Assembly: GCA_004557125.1 (NCBI GenBank)
Contig: SFET01000035.1
Span: forward strand, 1-24,702
Direction: 5' to 3'
Length of the DNA: 24,702 bases
From: Clostridiales bacterium
GTDB taxonomy: Bacteria > Bacillota > Clostridia > Christensenellales > Aristaeellaceae
The notes beneath the pieces are model-generated. The model did not search any database. It was not told where the DNA came from and was given only the letters and a program-made list of their open reading frames with translations. Shown here one piece after another: positions 7,139-14,230 of this stretch. The position numbers were made by a program, and so were the translations under genes. Each line of letters begins with the position of its first letter. Within the stretch, counting starts at the first letter, position 1.

Positions 7139-7355
7139 GTGGGCACAGAGGAGGGATTCGTGTATCCTAAGGAAAAACAAGATGGATTGAAATGGTGCTG
7201 TTCGTAATCAGTACCTTCAGGAAGTATTTGAAGGCCATCATGATGAACGCCATGATTCCCTTACCATGTACATGTTTCGGTAAAGTTGTTTATCAGCAGA
7301 GGCAGCGACACCACAAGGTCGCAGATAGTTTCAACCATGGCTTCTCACCAACTTT
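7139..7355. other. Stretch without a convincing gene
   Basis: Between the terminator and the abiE promoter I find only short frames, including two minus-strand ATG frames of about 25-28 codons with hydrophobic content. None has a strong ribosome site or recognisable family. An integrase would often be expected in this position, so the stretch may be its deletion scar. Confidence 0.4.
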
Positions 7356-7365
7356 TTGAAAATAG

Positions 7366-7394
7366 TTGTTTTTTTCAACGCTCTGAGCTATACT
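7366..7394 (+). promoter_or_regulatory. Promoter of abiEi-abiEii
   Basis: TTGTTT (7366-7371) and TATACT (7389-7394) are separated by 17 bases. A 7-bp inverted repeat, TTGAAAA (7356-7362) / TTTTCAA (7372-7378), spans the -35. AbiEi antitoxins are known to bind inverted repeats at their own promoter, so it may be the operator. Confidence 0.55.
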
Positions 7395-7451
7395 AATACC
7401 ATCAATATTCAGCTCAAAAAACCTAAGAAGCTGAAAATTGGAGGTCTTTGT

Positions 7452-8045
7452 GTGACGGAGAAGAGAATTGAGCAGATATGGACTCTATTCAAGGAGAGCC
7501 CAGGCATACTGCGTTCGTCTGCCATGCGTAAACTGGGCATATGCAGCAAGGATCTGAAGGAACTTGAAAATGAAGGTCTCATTACCCGGCTGAAGGATGG
7601 ATATTATGCATGGTCATCCATGCTGGACGATCTTTCAGATTTTTATATCGCCACTGCAACCATTCCGGATGCGACGATTTACGGCATTTCAGCAGCAGCC
7701 CAGTATAATCTGACAACAGTCATCCCGGATGCCGTCCATATCAAAGTCCCGAATAAAGGAAAGATACCGCAGGCTCCGCTATATCCGCCCATTCAGATCA
7801 TCCGGGAAAAAATGCCTGCGTTTTCTCTTGGACGTATCTGCGGAAATAGCGAACCGCCGATCTATGACCGAGAGCGAACCGTGTGCGACTGTATCAAGCA
7901 TAAGTCCGAAATCGGGGTAGATATTGTGCTCGAAATCCTCAAGAACTATATGAATGGGCCTCGTGATCTTCAAAAGCTATACAGCTATGCGGATATTATG
8001 AGAATACGAACCGCAATTCACCCCTATGTGGAGGCACTGATATGA
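7452..8045 (+). CDS. abiEi: AbiEi-type antitoxin (type IV toxin-antitoxin)
   Basis: A 197-residue antitoxin starting at GTG 7452. GGAGG (7440-7444) sits 7 bases upstream, and the longer frame from 7356 overlaps the promoter. The N-terminal winged helix (residues 1-60: IEQIWTLFKESPGILRSSAM then LKELENEGLITRLKDGYYAW) is the AbiEi_4-type DNA-binding domain. The C-terminal part with YGISAAAQYNLTTVIP and ERTVCDCIKHKSEIGVDIVL is the antitoxin domain that counters AbiEii. It is known to repress its own operon. Its stop overlaps the toxin start, giving tight coupling. It is less GC-rich than the chromosome around it, as for an acquired defence gene. Confidence 0.88.
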   Translation: MTEKRIEQIWTLFKESPGILRSSAMRKLGICSKDLKELENEGLITRLKDGYYAWSSMLDDLSDFYIATATIPDATIYGISAAAQYNLTTVIPDAVHIKVPNKGKIPQAPLYPPIQIIREKMPAFSLGRICGNSEPPIYDRERTVCDCIKHKSEIGVDIVLEILKNYMNGPRDLQKLYSYADIMRIRTAIHPYVEALI

Positions 8046-8932
8046 ATTCAGCCAGTTTGAAATCCAGACTCAGAAATCTCGCCATCAAGGAGAAGAAGCC
8101 CTACGACTATATCCAGATGCACTACATGATCGAGCGTCTGCTCTACAGAGTTTCGATATCCCCATACGCGCATGATTTTGTCCTCAAGGGCGGGCTGCTG
8201 CTTCATGTCATTTTTGAAGACAGAGCTCGTGCTACACGAGACATCGACTTCCTTGCACGGCACATGAGCAATGATCCAGAACACATGAAGCATGTTTTTG
8301 AGGAGATCTGTGTCATCACCTGTGATGATGCTGTTGAATTCGATGCCGCTACGCTTGTGGTCGAACCCATCCTGAAGGAAGCCAATTACAGCGGGGTTCA
8401 TGTTAAGGTATTTGGTTTTATTGAGCGCTCGCGCAATTTGATCGAATTTGACATTGGATTTGGTGATGCGGTAGTTCCCAGACCAGAAGAAATGGTATAT
8501 CCGTCCTTGCTCGGACTGGATGAAACCAGATTGCTCGCCTATTCCAAGGAGTCTGTCATCGCTGAAAAGTTTCAGGCGATGGTGTATCTCGCGGAAGGCA
8601 ACAGCAGAATGAAGGACTTTTACGATATCTATATGCTAAGCAGTTCCTTTAGTTTCGATGGTGCATGCCTTTCGGAAGCGGCATATGAAACCTTCACGCG
8701 ACGAGCTACGCCCTTACCGCAGATCCCGGTCATCTTCACCGATGGATTCATGGGGAACCCCGACAAACAGGTGCAATGGAGTGCTTTCTGCAAGCGCATT
8801 CATATCAAACATCTCACTTTCAGTGAAGTCATAGTTCGTAACCGTGCCTTCCTTGCACCACTCTATGAAGCGATCGTCCGCGATGAACGCCTGATCGTGA
8901 ATTGGAATCCAGAAAAAGCTGAATGGTGCTAA
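8042..8932 (+). CDS. abiEii: AbiEii/AbiGii nucleotidyltransferase toxin
   Basis: A 296-residue toxin of the DUF1814/MenT nucleotidyltransferase family. The motif KGGLLLHV (49-56) and the catalytic TRDIDFL (D67, D69) form the polymerase-beta-like active site. EKFQAMV and RMKDFYDIYML supply the later motifs with conserved K and D. Related toxins add nucleotides to tRNA acceptor ends or bind GTP, stopping translation and aborting phage growth. The ATG at 8042 overlaps the antitoxin stop (ATGA). All core motifs are present and full length, so it is probably active. It is the only complete cargo module in the island. Confidence 0.9.
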   Translation: MNSASLKSRLRNLAIKEKKPYDYIQMHYMIERLLYRVSISPYAHDFVLKGGLLLHVIFEDRARATRDIDFLARHMSNDPEHMKHVFEEICVITCDDAVEFDAATLVVEPILKEANYSGVHVKVFGFIERSRNLIEFDIGFGDAVVPRPEEMVYPSLLGLDETRLLAYSKESVIAEKFQAMVYLAEGNSRMKDFYDIYMLSSSFSFDGACLSEAAYETFTRRATPLPQIPVIFTDGFMGNPDKQVQWSAFCKRIHIKHLTFSEVIVRNRAFLAPLYEAIVRDERLIVNWNPEKAEWC

Positions 8933-9117
8933 AGAATCAAGGCTTTAATCCCGGACGCATAGCGTCAATCGTTGTGTGGCAGGATGCGGCCTTTTCTTTT
9001 ACTGTCGAGAGCTCCGTACGGGAAAGCATTGCTTTTGTATGGGCAAACCATCAGATGTACCGACCAGTAGGAAAAGGCAATTCATTTGAATGCTAATACC
9101 ATCGACTTCCGGTTTAA

Positions 9118-9939
9118 TCAGTAACAACGAAAATCAATAACCTTGATGTGCCGGAGGTTCTTCAGTTCTTCGCTCAGCCGGGACAACTCCACCCCAGTCT
9201 GCCTCTTTTGGCTAAGCAAGATGTCGTATTCCTCTGACAGCTCAGCTAGCGTAGGCAGCTTTCCATCGGCAGCACTGTACACCGCCTGCGCCTCCTTATG
9301 GGCTTCGATGTCTGCCTTATGCTCCCGATAAAACGCTGGCGACCATCCCGACTCACGGTACTCCCGTGCATCCATCTGATCCATATCGCTCATGCCCGTA
9401 TCGGCTTGCTGGGCCCTTTGTTTTTGGATTATGATTGGATCAGGATTTGATTTTTGGGTATTGGATTCATACGTATTGGATACCTGAGTATTTAATTGCG
9501 CAGGCTTTTCCGTATCCGATGCATCCGTTCGCGGCGCTTCCGTATCCGAGGGAACCATATACGGGTTTTCCGTACACGGCGAAGCCGTATCCGACCCATC
9601 CGTTCCTTGAGAAGCCGTGTCCGGCGAATCCGCTTCCGTTTCCTTGTGTGGGCTCTCATAGACAACATACTCCGTATCCGAGATGCGCCCGCTCCTGTCG
9701 CGCAGGCGGTGACGGGTGAGATACCCGGCGCTTTCCAACTCGCGCAGAGCAGCGCCGATGCTGTCCACGCCCTCCTTGCAGATGGCAGCCAATCCGCGCG
9801 TCGTGTAGTTCCAGTCTTCCGGCAGGGACAGGATGAGGGACAGCAGACCTTTGGCCTTGAGGGTAAGGTTTTTATCCCGGAGGTGGTAATTGCTCATCAC
9901 GGTATAATCCCGTGTCTTGGCTACGCGAAAAATCGCCAT
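9118..9939 (-). CDS. HTH replication-type protein fused to a relaxase tail (chimera)
   Basis: A 273-residue protein. Residues 1-95 form the winged helix common to Clostridia conjugative elements (MAIFRVAKTRDYTVMSNYHL, then LTLKAKGLLSLILSLPEDWN, then ELESAGYLTRHR). Residues 98-165 are a low-complexity SDT/P linker. At about 185-196 (DMDQMDAREYRE) it resembles the beginning of the DUF6017 domain that normally follows. From SGWSPAFYREHKADIEAHKE onward it instead resembles the coiled end of a MobA/VirD2-like relaxase (KLPTLAELSEEYDILLSQKR). The missing DUF6017 body and relaxase catalytic part suggest an in-frame deletion fusion. The ATG at 9939 has AAGGA 8 bases upstream. It follows parB on the same strand, the normal order. 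It may still bind DNA but cannot act as a relaxase. Confidence 0.7.
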   Translation of the reverse strand: MAIFRVAKTRDYTVMSNYHLRDKNLTLKAKGLLSLILSLPEDWNYTTRGLAAICKEGVDSIGAALRELESAGYLTRHRLRDRSGRISDTEYVVYESPHKETEADSPDTASQGTDGSDTASPCTENPYMVPSDTEAPRTDASDTEKPAQLNTQVSNTYESNTQKSNPDPIIIQKQRAQQADTGMSDMDQMDAREYRESGWSPAFYREHKADIEAHKEAQAVYSAADGKLPTLAELSEEYDILLSQKRQTGVELSRLSEELKNLRHIKVIDFRCY

Positions 9940-9996
9940 AGTCTCATCCTTCTTTCCAAAAAAACAAATAACCGCACGGTTTTCGCGTGCGGCGGG

Positions 9997-10926
9997 TTAT
10001 CGTTCCTGCGACTGCTGGCGGCGGCGGTGCCAGCCTTCCAGCAGCTTGAGGATGGTCTGCTCCATCTGACGGGGCGTGTACGATTTGGGGAAATACTTGC
10101 GCAAGGTGTCGCCGGTGAGCGTCACCCTGTCCAAATCGGCCTTCTTCTCCTCGGAGAGAATGGCACGCATCATGTCGGGCGACAGCATGCCCTCCTGGCT
10201 GAAGCGTTTGAGGCGCTGCGCCTGTGAGAGCGACGGCGTGGCCTGCTCGCTGTCCATTGCCTCCATCAGCGCAGTCTGCTCTTCCGGCTTCAGGTAGGAT
10301 AGCTCGACGGCGGGGTTGAACGCTATTTTCTTTGCGTCCACCATGTCGAGCAGGTTTGGAACGAGTTCGGTAAGACGGATGTAGCGCTGAACCTGATTTC
10401 TGCTTGTTCCACTCTGTTCTGCTAGAATTTCGTCTGTTCGCATCAACTTCGTCCCAAGTTGGGACGAAGATAAGCCCGCACGTTTTCCTTGGTGATTCAA
10501 GGCTTCTAGCTTCATTTTATATGCAAAAGCCCGCTCGCTGGGGAGCAGGCTTTCGCGCTGGATATTCGAATCCACCATGATGATCGTCGAGGCGTCGTCG
10601 TCAAGATTGCGGACGATAACCGGCATGGTGTCAAGCCCCGCCAGCTCGCAGCCGCGCTTGCGCCGGTGTCCGGCAATCAGCTCATAGCCGCCGTCCGCAC
10701 GGGGACGGGCAATCGCCGGGACGAGTACCCCGTGCTCTCGGATGCTGTCTGCGGTGTCAAGCATACGCTCGTCGTCCACAACCTTGAAAGGATGATTGGG
10801 AAAAGGATACAGCTCCGAGAGGGGAATCTCCTGTACCTTCTCGCGCTGCTCGTCCGCGCGGCTCTCCTCCGTGGAGAACAGGTCATCGACCGAGGTCAGC
10901 CTGATGTTTTTCGCGCTGCTTTTCAA
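9997..10926 (-). CDS. parB: ParB/Spo0J-family partition protein
   Basis: A 309-residue ParB. The ParB/Srx nuclease-like fold carries IPLSELYPFPNHPFKV, the box SIREHGVLVPAIARP and the CTP-binding-type GHRRKRGCELAG. VDSNIQRESLLPSERAFAYK leads into the HTH (LAEQSGTSRNQVQRYIRL). It should bind a parS-like site and work with ParA to hold the element in dividing cells. The start is uncertain. I chose TTG at 10926, which overlaps the ParA stop (TTGA) and precedes KSSAKNIRLTSVDDLF, where close relatives begin. A GTG at 10971 would add residues encoded by the inserted transposase fragment. Neither has a good ribosome site, so coupling to ParA translation is likely. Confidence 0.85.
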   Translation of the reverse strand: MKSSAKNIRLTSVDDLFSTEESRADEQREKVQEIPLSELYPFPNHPFKVVDDERMLDTADSIREHGVLVPAIARPRADGGYELIAGHRRKRGCELAGLDTMPVIVRNLDDDASTIIMVDSNIQRESLLPSERAFAYKMKLEALNHQGKRAGLSSSQLGTKLMRTDEILAEQSGTSRNQVQRYIRLTELVPNLLDMVDAKKIAFNPAVELSYLKPEEQTALMEAMDSEQATPSLSQAQRLKRFSQEGMLSPDMMRAILSEEKKADLDRVTLTGDTLRKYFPKSYTPRQMEQTILKLLEGWHRRRQQSQER

Positions 10927-11852
10927 TGCGCATTTGCGAGGGTCGTGTCGTCCATTGCGAACAGGCTGCACATACTTAAGGAGTAGAGCTTCAACATCAG
11001 GTGGAGAAAGCGTTGAGCGATCCAGCAGGAACTGTCTGCAAACATCAACAGCAGCCGAGAAATTGAGCTGGTAAGTATGTTTACCTCCTTCGTCAGCGCA
11101 TGGTATGCCTCTGCCACCTTGCCCTTCGGGTCGTGCGCGAAGATGCTCTTGCCCTCCGCGCTGATTTCCGCCGCACGGACGGAGTGCGGGATGTCGGTGG
11201 CAAATACCCTGATTTTGCTCCCGTAGGTTTCGCGCAGCAGGGTGCTGATCTCACGAGCATAGTTGGTACGGCTGTCCACCATCGTCAGCAGGATGCCGTC
11301 GATGGCGAGCTTCGGATTGAGCTGCCTGCGCACCTTCGAGACAGTTTGCAGGAGCTGTTCCAGGCCCTTGGCAGACAGGTACTGCGCCTGCACGGGAATG
11401 AGCACCCTGTCCGACGCAGCGAGTGCGTTGACGGTGAGCATCCCCAGCGGAGGCATACAGTCGATGAGGATATGGCTGTACTGCCGCTTTACGCCGTCCA
11501 GCACCTGCCGCAGCACGGTTTCCCGGCTCATGGCGTTCACGAGGGACACCTCCATGCCGGACAGCTCGATGCTGGCAGGCAGCACGTCCACGCCCTCCGC
11601 GTGATGGAGTATCGCCTCCTCCGCGTGGATCGGCTCGTCCATGAGTGCGCGCCCCATGAGCGTGGACAGCGTGACGGGCAGCGCGTCCGGCTGGGGCCAG
11701 CCGAGGCTGATGGTCAAACTTGCCTGGGGATCTGCGTCCACTAGCAGCACACGTTTGCCCTCCTGCGCAAGCCCGATGCCCAGGTTAGCGCAGGTGGTTG
11801 TCTTGCCTACGCCGCCCTTCTGGTTTGCAATAGATAGAATGGTTGGTTGCAA
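10923..11852 (-). CDS. parA: ParA-family ATPase with foreign C-terminus
   Basis: A 309-residue ParA/Soj/MinD-type ATPase. The deviant Walker A QKGGVGKTT (11-19), LLVDADPQAS (36-45), ILIDCMPPLG (128-137) and the specificity loops are intact. It drives partition with ParB. The start is TTG 11852, preceded by GGAGGTGA, and matches the usual QPTILSIANQKGG beginning. The family sequence runs to ALTKEV (252-257). The last 52 residues are out-of-frame translation of an inserted IS fragment, so the native end was lost. The ATPase core looks functional. The stop overlaps the parB start. Confidence 0.88.
   Translation of the reverse strand: MQPTILSIANQKGGVGKTTTCANLGIGLAQEGKRVLLVDADPQASLTISLGWPQPDALPVTLSTLMGRALMDEPIHAEEAILHHAEGVDVLPASIELSGMEVSLVNAMSRETVLRQVLDGVKRQYSHILIDCMPPLGMLTVNALAASDRVLIPVQAQYLSAKGLEQLLQTVSKVRRQLNPKLAIDGILLTMVDSRTNYAREISTLLRETYGSKIRVFATDIPHSVRAAEISAEGKSIFAHDPKGKVAEAYHALTKEVNILTSSISRLLLMFADSSCWIAQRFLHLMLKLYSLSMCSLFAMDDTTLANAH
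10927..11082 (-). mobile_element. 156-bp remnant resembling an IS transposase C-terminus
   Basis: In the frame of parB, just upstream of it, 52 codons read KHTYQLNFSAAVDVCRQFLL, then DRSTLSPPDVEALLLKYVQP, then VRNGRHDPRKCA. The PPDVEAL..KYVQPVR-x-GR pattern recalls the C-terminal end of IS4-type transposases of Clostridia, from memory and without a search. It begins right after the parA family sequence ends and stops where parB begins. Short deletion- or recombination-mediated capture of an IS end is the likely origin. Nothing of the rest of the IS remains. Confidence 0.5.
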
Positions 11853-11890
11853 AAAGGTCACCTCCAAAGCATTGGTTATTCCAAAGGAAA

Positions 11891-11937
11891 ACCCAGCCAG
11901 TGAAGTGCAATGTTTCACAGGCTGGGTAATCCTTCAT
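11891..11937 (-). other. Hairpin in the parA leader
   Basis: ACCCAGCC (11891-11898) pairs with GGCTGGGT (11930-11937), and inside it GTGAA (11900-11904) pairs with TTCAC (11924-11928). It lies about 40 bases upstream of the parA start and could affect message stability or attenuation. Confidence 0.45.
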
Positions 11938-11946
11938 TGCCGTTCC

Positions 11947-11967
11947 TATCATAGCCGGGCTATGATA
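11947..11967. promoter_or_regulatory. Perfect 21-bp palindrome upstream of parA (candidate operator or parS)
   Basis: TATCATAGCC (11947-11956), one central G, and its exact complement GGCTATGATA (11958-11967). A 10-bp arm without mismatch just upstream of parAB is typical of a partition-protein binding site. Which protein binds it is inference. Confidence 0.6.
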
Positions 11968-12269
11968 TACTCTAGCACTTTAATCGCCCAGAAGATCGTG
12001 AAGTCAAGCCTCGTTCATTCGTCAGCTTTACTTACAGAGTGGCTTAACACCTTTATCTTAATCTATTTTCTGGCAGATGTCCATCTGTCTTTTTGTCGTG
12101 CAACAAAAAAGAGAAGATGACTCTCTTTTCGATAAATCATCTTCTCTCGCAGATTCTCTTCCTCTGCCATCTGCTTAACTAAATGACATTGCCCTATGCG
12201 GGTGTCTGTTTTGTTGGTATGGGAAGATTTTTTCATATCGTCATGCGGCTCTTTTTGTTATCCTCCGTC
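11968..12269. other. AT-rich intergenic stretch upstream of parA
   Basis: About 300 bases with no convincing gene. It holds a stem with a TTTTTGT / ACAAAAA match and a 10-bp perfect stem, GAGAAGATGA (12111-12120) with TCATCTTCTC (12137-12146). There is no T-run and no iteron array. It may carry the parA promoter and a terminator for one side. Confidence 0.4.
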
Positions 12270-12441
12270 CCCTCCACACCAGCAGGAGGGAGTGAAAAAC
12301 ACACGATTTCGCTTGCCAATATCTGTTGGCAAATGGCGGCATCGCCGCCTTGATTACCTGTTGGCGCAGCAGAGCGCCACTGTCAAGGACGCGCAGCGAG
12401 GCGAAGCCGGTTCCTTGACAGCGGTGATCGGCTGTGCTGCC
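12270..12441. repeat. Four consecutive stem-loops (candidate oriT remnant or structured RNA)
   Basis: In order: CCCTCC/GGAGGG (12270-12290); TTGCCAA/TTGGCAA (12313-12332, perfect 7 bp); GGCGGC/GCCGCC (12335-12349); and a long imperfect hairpin whose inner arms are CTGTCAAGGA and TCCTTGACAG with outer arms GCAGCA / TGCTGC (about 12364-12441). It lies directly upstream of the small TnpW-like gene, in an island with a relaxase fragment. No nic site was identified, so the oriT reading is tentative. Confidence 0.45.
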
Positions 12442-12473
12442 CACCATCACGAAAATACGGAGGATCAGAGAAT

Positions 12474-12662
12474 ATGAAAACAAGCAATTCCCTCAAAGAA
12501 AACTATCCCGGAACGAGGAAGGAATTGCGTCTGCCGGATCAGTTGGAACTGGTTATGGAGGACGGAACCGTGTATCGTGTGCGCAGCTTTTTCGTCTCGG
12601 ATAAGCAGATGGGCGAGGTGCTGGATGCCCTCTCTCTTGAAAAGGTCAATCGGGAGAACTGA
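12474..12662 (+). CDS. Small conserved-type protein, TnpW-like
   Basis: A 62-residue acidic/basic protein with no membrane segment. Its core LELVMEDGTVYRVRSFFVSD then KQMGEVLDALSLEKV has the two-strand-plus-helix look of the TnpW small proteins that precede serine recombinases in Tn4451/Tn1549-type elements. That similarity is from memory and weak. The ATG at 12474 has GGAGG (12459-12463) 10 bases upstream. No recombinase follows, consistent with a truncated right end. It could equally be an unrelated small mobile-element protein. Confidence 0.55.
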   Translation: MKTSNSLKENYPGTRKELRLPDQLELVMEDGTVYRVRSFFVSDKQMGEVLDALSLEKVNREN

Positions 12663-12700
12663 ATCCCGGCACATTGCCCAGTGGAATCCAAGGCGGTGCT

Positions 12701-12735
12701 GTGATACAATCTGAGTAGATTTCTGATTGTATCAC
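12701..12735. repeat. 11-bp perfect inverted repeat at the island's right side
   Basis: GTGATACAATC (12701-12711) and GATTGTATCAC (12725-12735) around a 13-base loop, with no T-run on either strand. TTTCTGATTGT also occurs twice (12720-12730 and 12761-12771). It may be a terminator-like barrier between the island and the M20 gene or an element-end structure. Confidence 0.5.
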
Positions 12736-12818
12736 GCACTGCATTTCGTGAGGGGGGTTTTCTGATTGTCGGCAAACATCGTCATGCCGCCTTCCGGGAA
12801 GCCCGCATCACCGCAGCC

Positions 12819-14210
12819 TCATTCGCCCTTCGGCCTGTCAAGGAGCGCGTCCACTGCCTGCAAGGCCTGAACATAGATAAAAAACGCGTCTTCCAGCTGC
12901 TTGAGGCTGATGCACTCATCCGGCTGGTGTCCGCCGCCATGGCCATCGGGGCCGGGCTTTTTCAGCCCGCGGATGGCAGGGCCATAGCCGACCGCGTTGG
13001 GCAGATGGCGCGCATAGGTGCCTCCGCCCATGGAATACGGCGCAACGCTGTCGCCGATGCGCGCCCGGCAGATGCGGTCCAGCTCGCAGACGATCGGATG
13101 CTCGGGTGAAATGTAGAACGGCGGATCATCCCGCAGCGCGGTAAGCGTCCATCCGCGCTGCTGCGCCCGCTGGCGTAGCTGCTGCGCAATCTGCTGCGAG
13201 TCCGCCTCCGCCGGGTAGCGGATGTTGAGCGTCTGAATGAGCTTTCCATCCCTGGTGCGCGTCGTACCCGCTACGGACGTCAGCTTGCCCAGCTGCGCGC
13301 TCTCAAAGGCGGTGCCGAGCGCTTCGCCGTAGGGATCGCTCAGATCCTCGCCGATCCACGCCAGCACATCGCAGGCTGGCTCGCTCAGCAGTTTGCTGCG
13401 GCACAGATAGGCCGCCAGCTTGGCCGCGGCGTTGTCCGATCCCTCGGGAAAGGCCGCATGCGCGGAGCGTCCCTCTGCCTTCACGGTCAGCTGGCCGTCC
13501 TCCGCACTGAGGCTGACCTGCGGCGGACACGGCGCCGGCCTACCCATGCGCGTGAGCACGGCGCAGGCGCTGCCGGCAACCGCGTTGACAGCCGCGCCCG
13601 CCTCAAACGCTGCAAGGCCTTCCGGCAGCGGCGCGGCAAACTCCGCCTCCATGATGCCCTTTTCCGAATAGCACACGGAGAAGGCGGCATCCGGCGTGAA
13701 CGAGAAGTCCGGCGCAGGATGGCGCGCCAGAAAAGCCTGGATATCGCGCATGCCGTGCTCCTCGCTGCATCCCAAATACAGCCGGATGGTTCTGCGCGGC
13801 ACATAGCCCATCTGCTTGAGGCAGTACATGGCATACAGCGCCGCAACCGCCGGGCCCTTGTCATCCGCGCTGCCGCGTCCGTACAGCCAGCCGTCTCTGA
13901 TGCTCGGGCTGTACGGCGGCTGAAGCCAGCCCTCGCCCGCAGGCACCACGTCCAGATGGGCAAACATGCCAATCTCGCCTGCCTGCGTGCCGGGGAACAG
14001 AATGCTGCCGCCGGTGTAGTCATCGTTTTCGGTTTCAAAGCCCATCTCCCGGCCAAGCGCCAGCGCTGCGTCGAGCGCCTCGCCGCACGCCTTTCCAAAC
14101 GGATACGGGCCTTCAGGTTCTCCGCTCACACTGGGGATGCGCATCCATGCCTGCATGTCCTCCAGCATCTTCGGCCAATACGCCTCAAAGAATTCGGAGC
14201 TGTTTTCCAT
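12819..14210 (-). CDS. pepV: M20 family dipeptidase (PepV/Sapep type)
   Basis: A 463-residue zinc/manganese dipeptidase that cleaves short peptides in the cytoplasm. The metal-site motifs are complete: AHLDVVP (H85, D87), GRGSADDKGP (D116/D117), CSEEHGM (E150/E151), TPDAAF (D174) and a C-terminal GGGHQPDE. The Sapep group uses the same GRGSADDKGP form. The ATG at 14210 has GAGGATGAG upstream; the frame stays open further left without a better site. It begins 20 bases after oppF and is the last gene of the opp operon, which fits hydrolysis of imported peptides. Confidence 0.9.
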   Translation of the reverse strand: MENSSEFFEAYWPKMLEDMQAWMRIPSVSGEPEGPYPFGKACGEALDAALALGREMGFETENDDYTGGSILFPGTQAGEIGMFAHLDVVPAGEGWLQPPYSPSIRDGWLYGRGSADDKGPAVAALYAMYCLKQMGYVPRRTIRLYLGCSEEHGMRDIQAFLARHPAPDFSFTPDAAFSVCYSEKGIMEAEFAAPLPEGLAAFEAGAAVNAVAGSACAVLTRMGRPAPCPPQVSLSAEDGQLTVKAEGRSAHAAFPEGSDNAAAKLAAYLCRSKLLSEPACDVLAWIGEDLSDPYGEALGTAFESAQLGKLTSVAGTTRTRDGKLIQTLNIRYPAEADSQQIAQQLRQRAQQRGWTLTALRDDPPFYISPEHPIVCELDRICRARIGDSVAPYSMGGGTYARHLPNAVGYGPAIRGLKKPGPDGHGGGHQPDECISLKQLEDAFFIYVQALQAVDALLDRPKGE

Positions 14211-14230
14211 CGTCTCATCCTCGCTTGCTG

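Larger units (their letters stand above)
6207..12740. mobile_element. Decayed integrative/conjugative island (about 6.5 kb)
   Basis: The block from the broken tRNA-Ser to the start of the M20/opp locus contains an Xis-like double-HTH gene, AbiEi/AbiEii, an HTH-relaxase chimera, parB, parA and a TnpW-like small gene. This resembles the Tn1549-like class of Clostridia conjugative elements reduced to its ends. The coupling protein, T4SS, most of the relaxase and all integrase or recombinase genes are missing. Codon use is less GC-rich, especially in the AbiE pair. The left edge is clear from the tRNA break. The right edge is uncertain; a CAC-W-GCATTTCG-W-G match (12737-12750) to the tRNA break is the best candidate. 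Confidence 0.7.

Noticed and set aside
7356..7451. Extended start of AbiEi.
   Set aside because: This part contains the promoter and -10 box; GTG 7452 with GGAGG is the supported start.
9435..9719. Repeated CCGTATCCG-like units, at first sight a tandem repeat or CRISPR-like array.
   Set aside because: They encode the SDT/P-rich linker of the minus-strand HTH protein; unit lengths vary and there are no unique spacers.
12241..12483. Minus-strand frame of 80 codons across the stem-loop region.
   Set aside because: No ribosome site, no family resemblance, and its sequence is explained by the hairpins.
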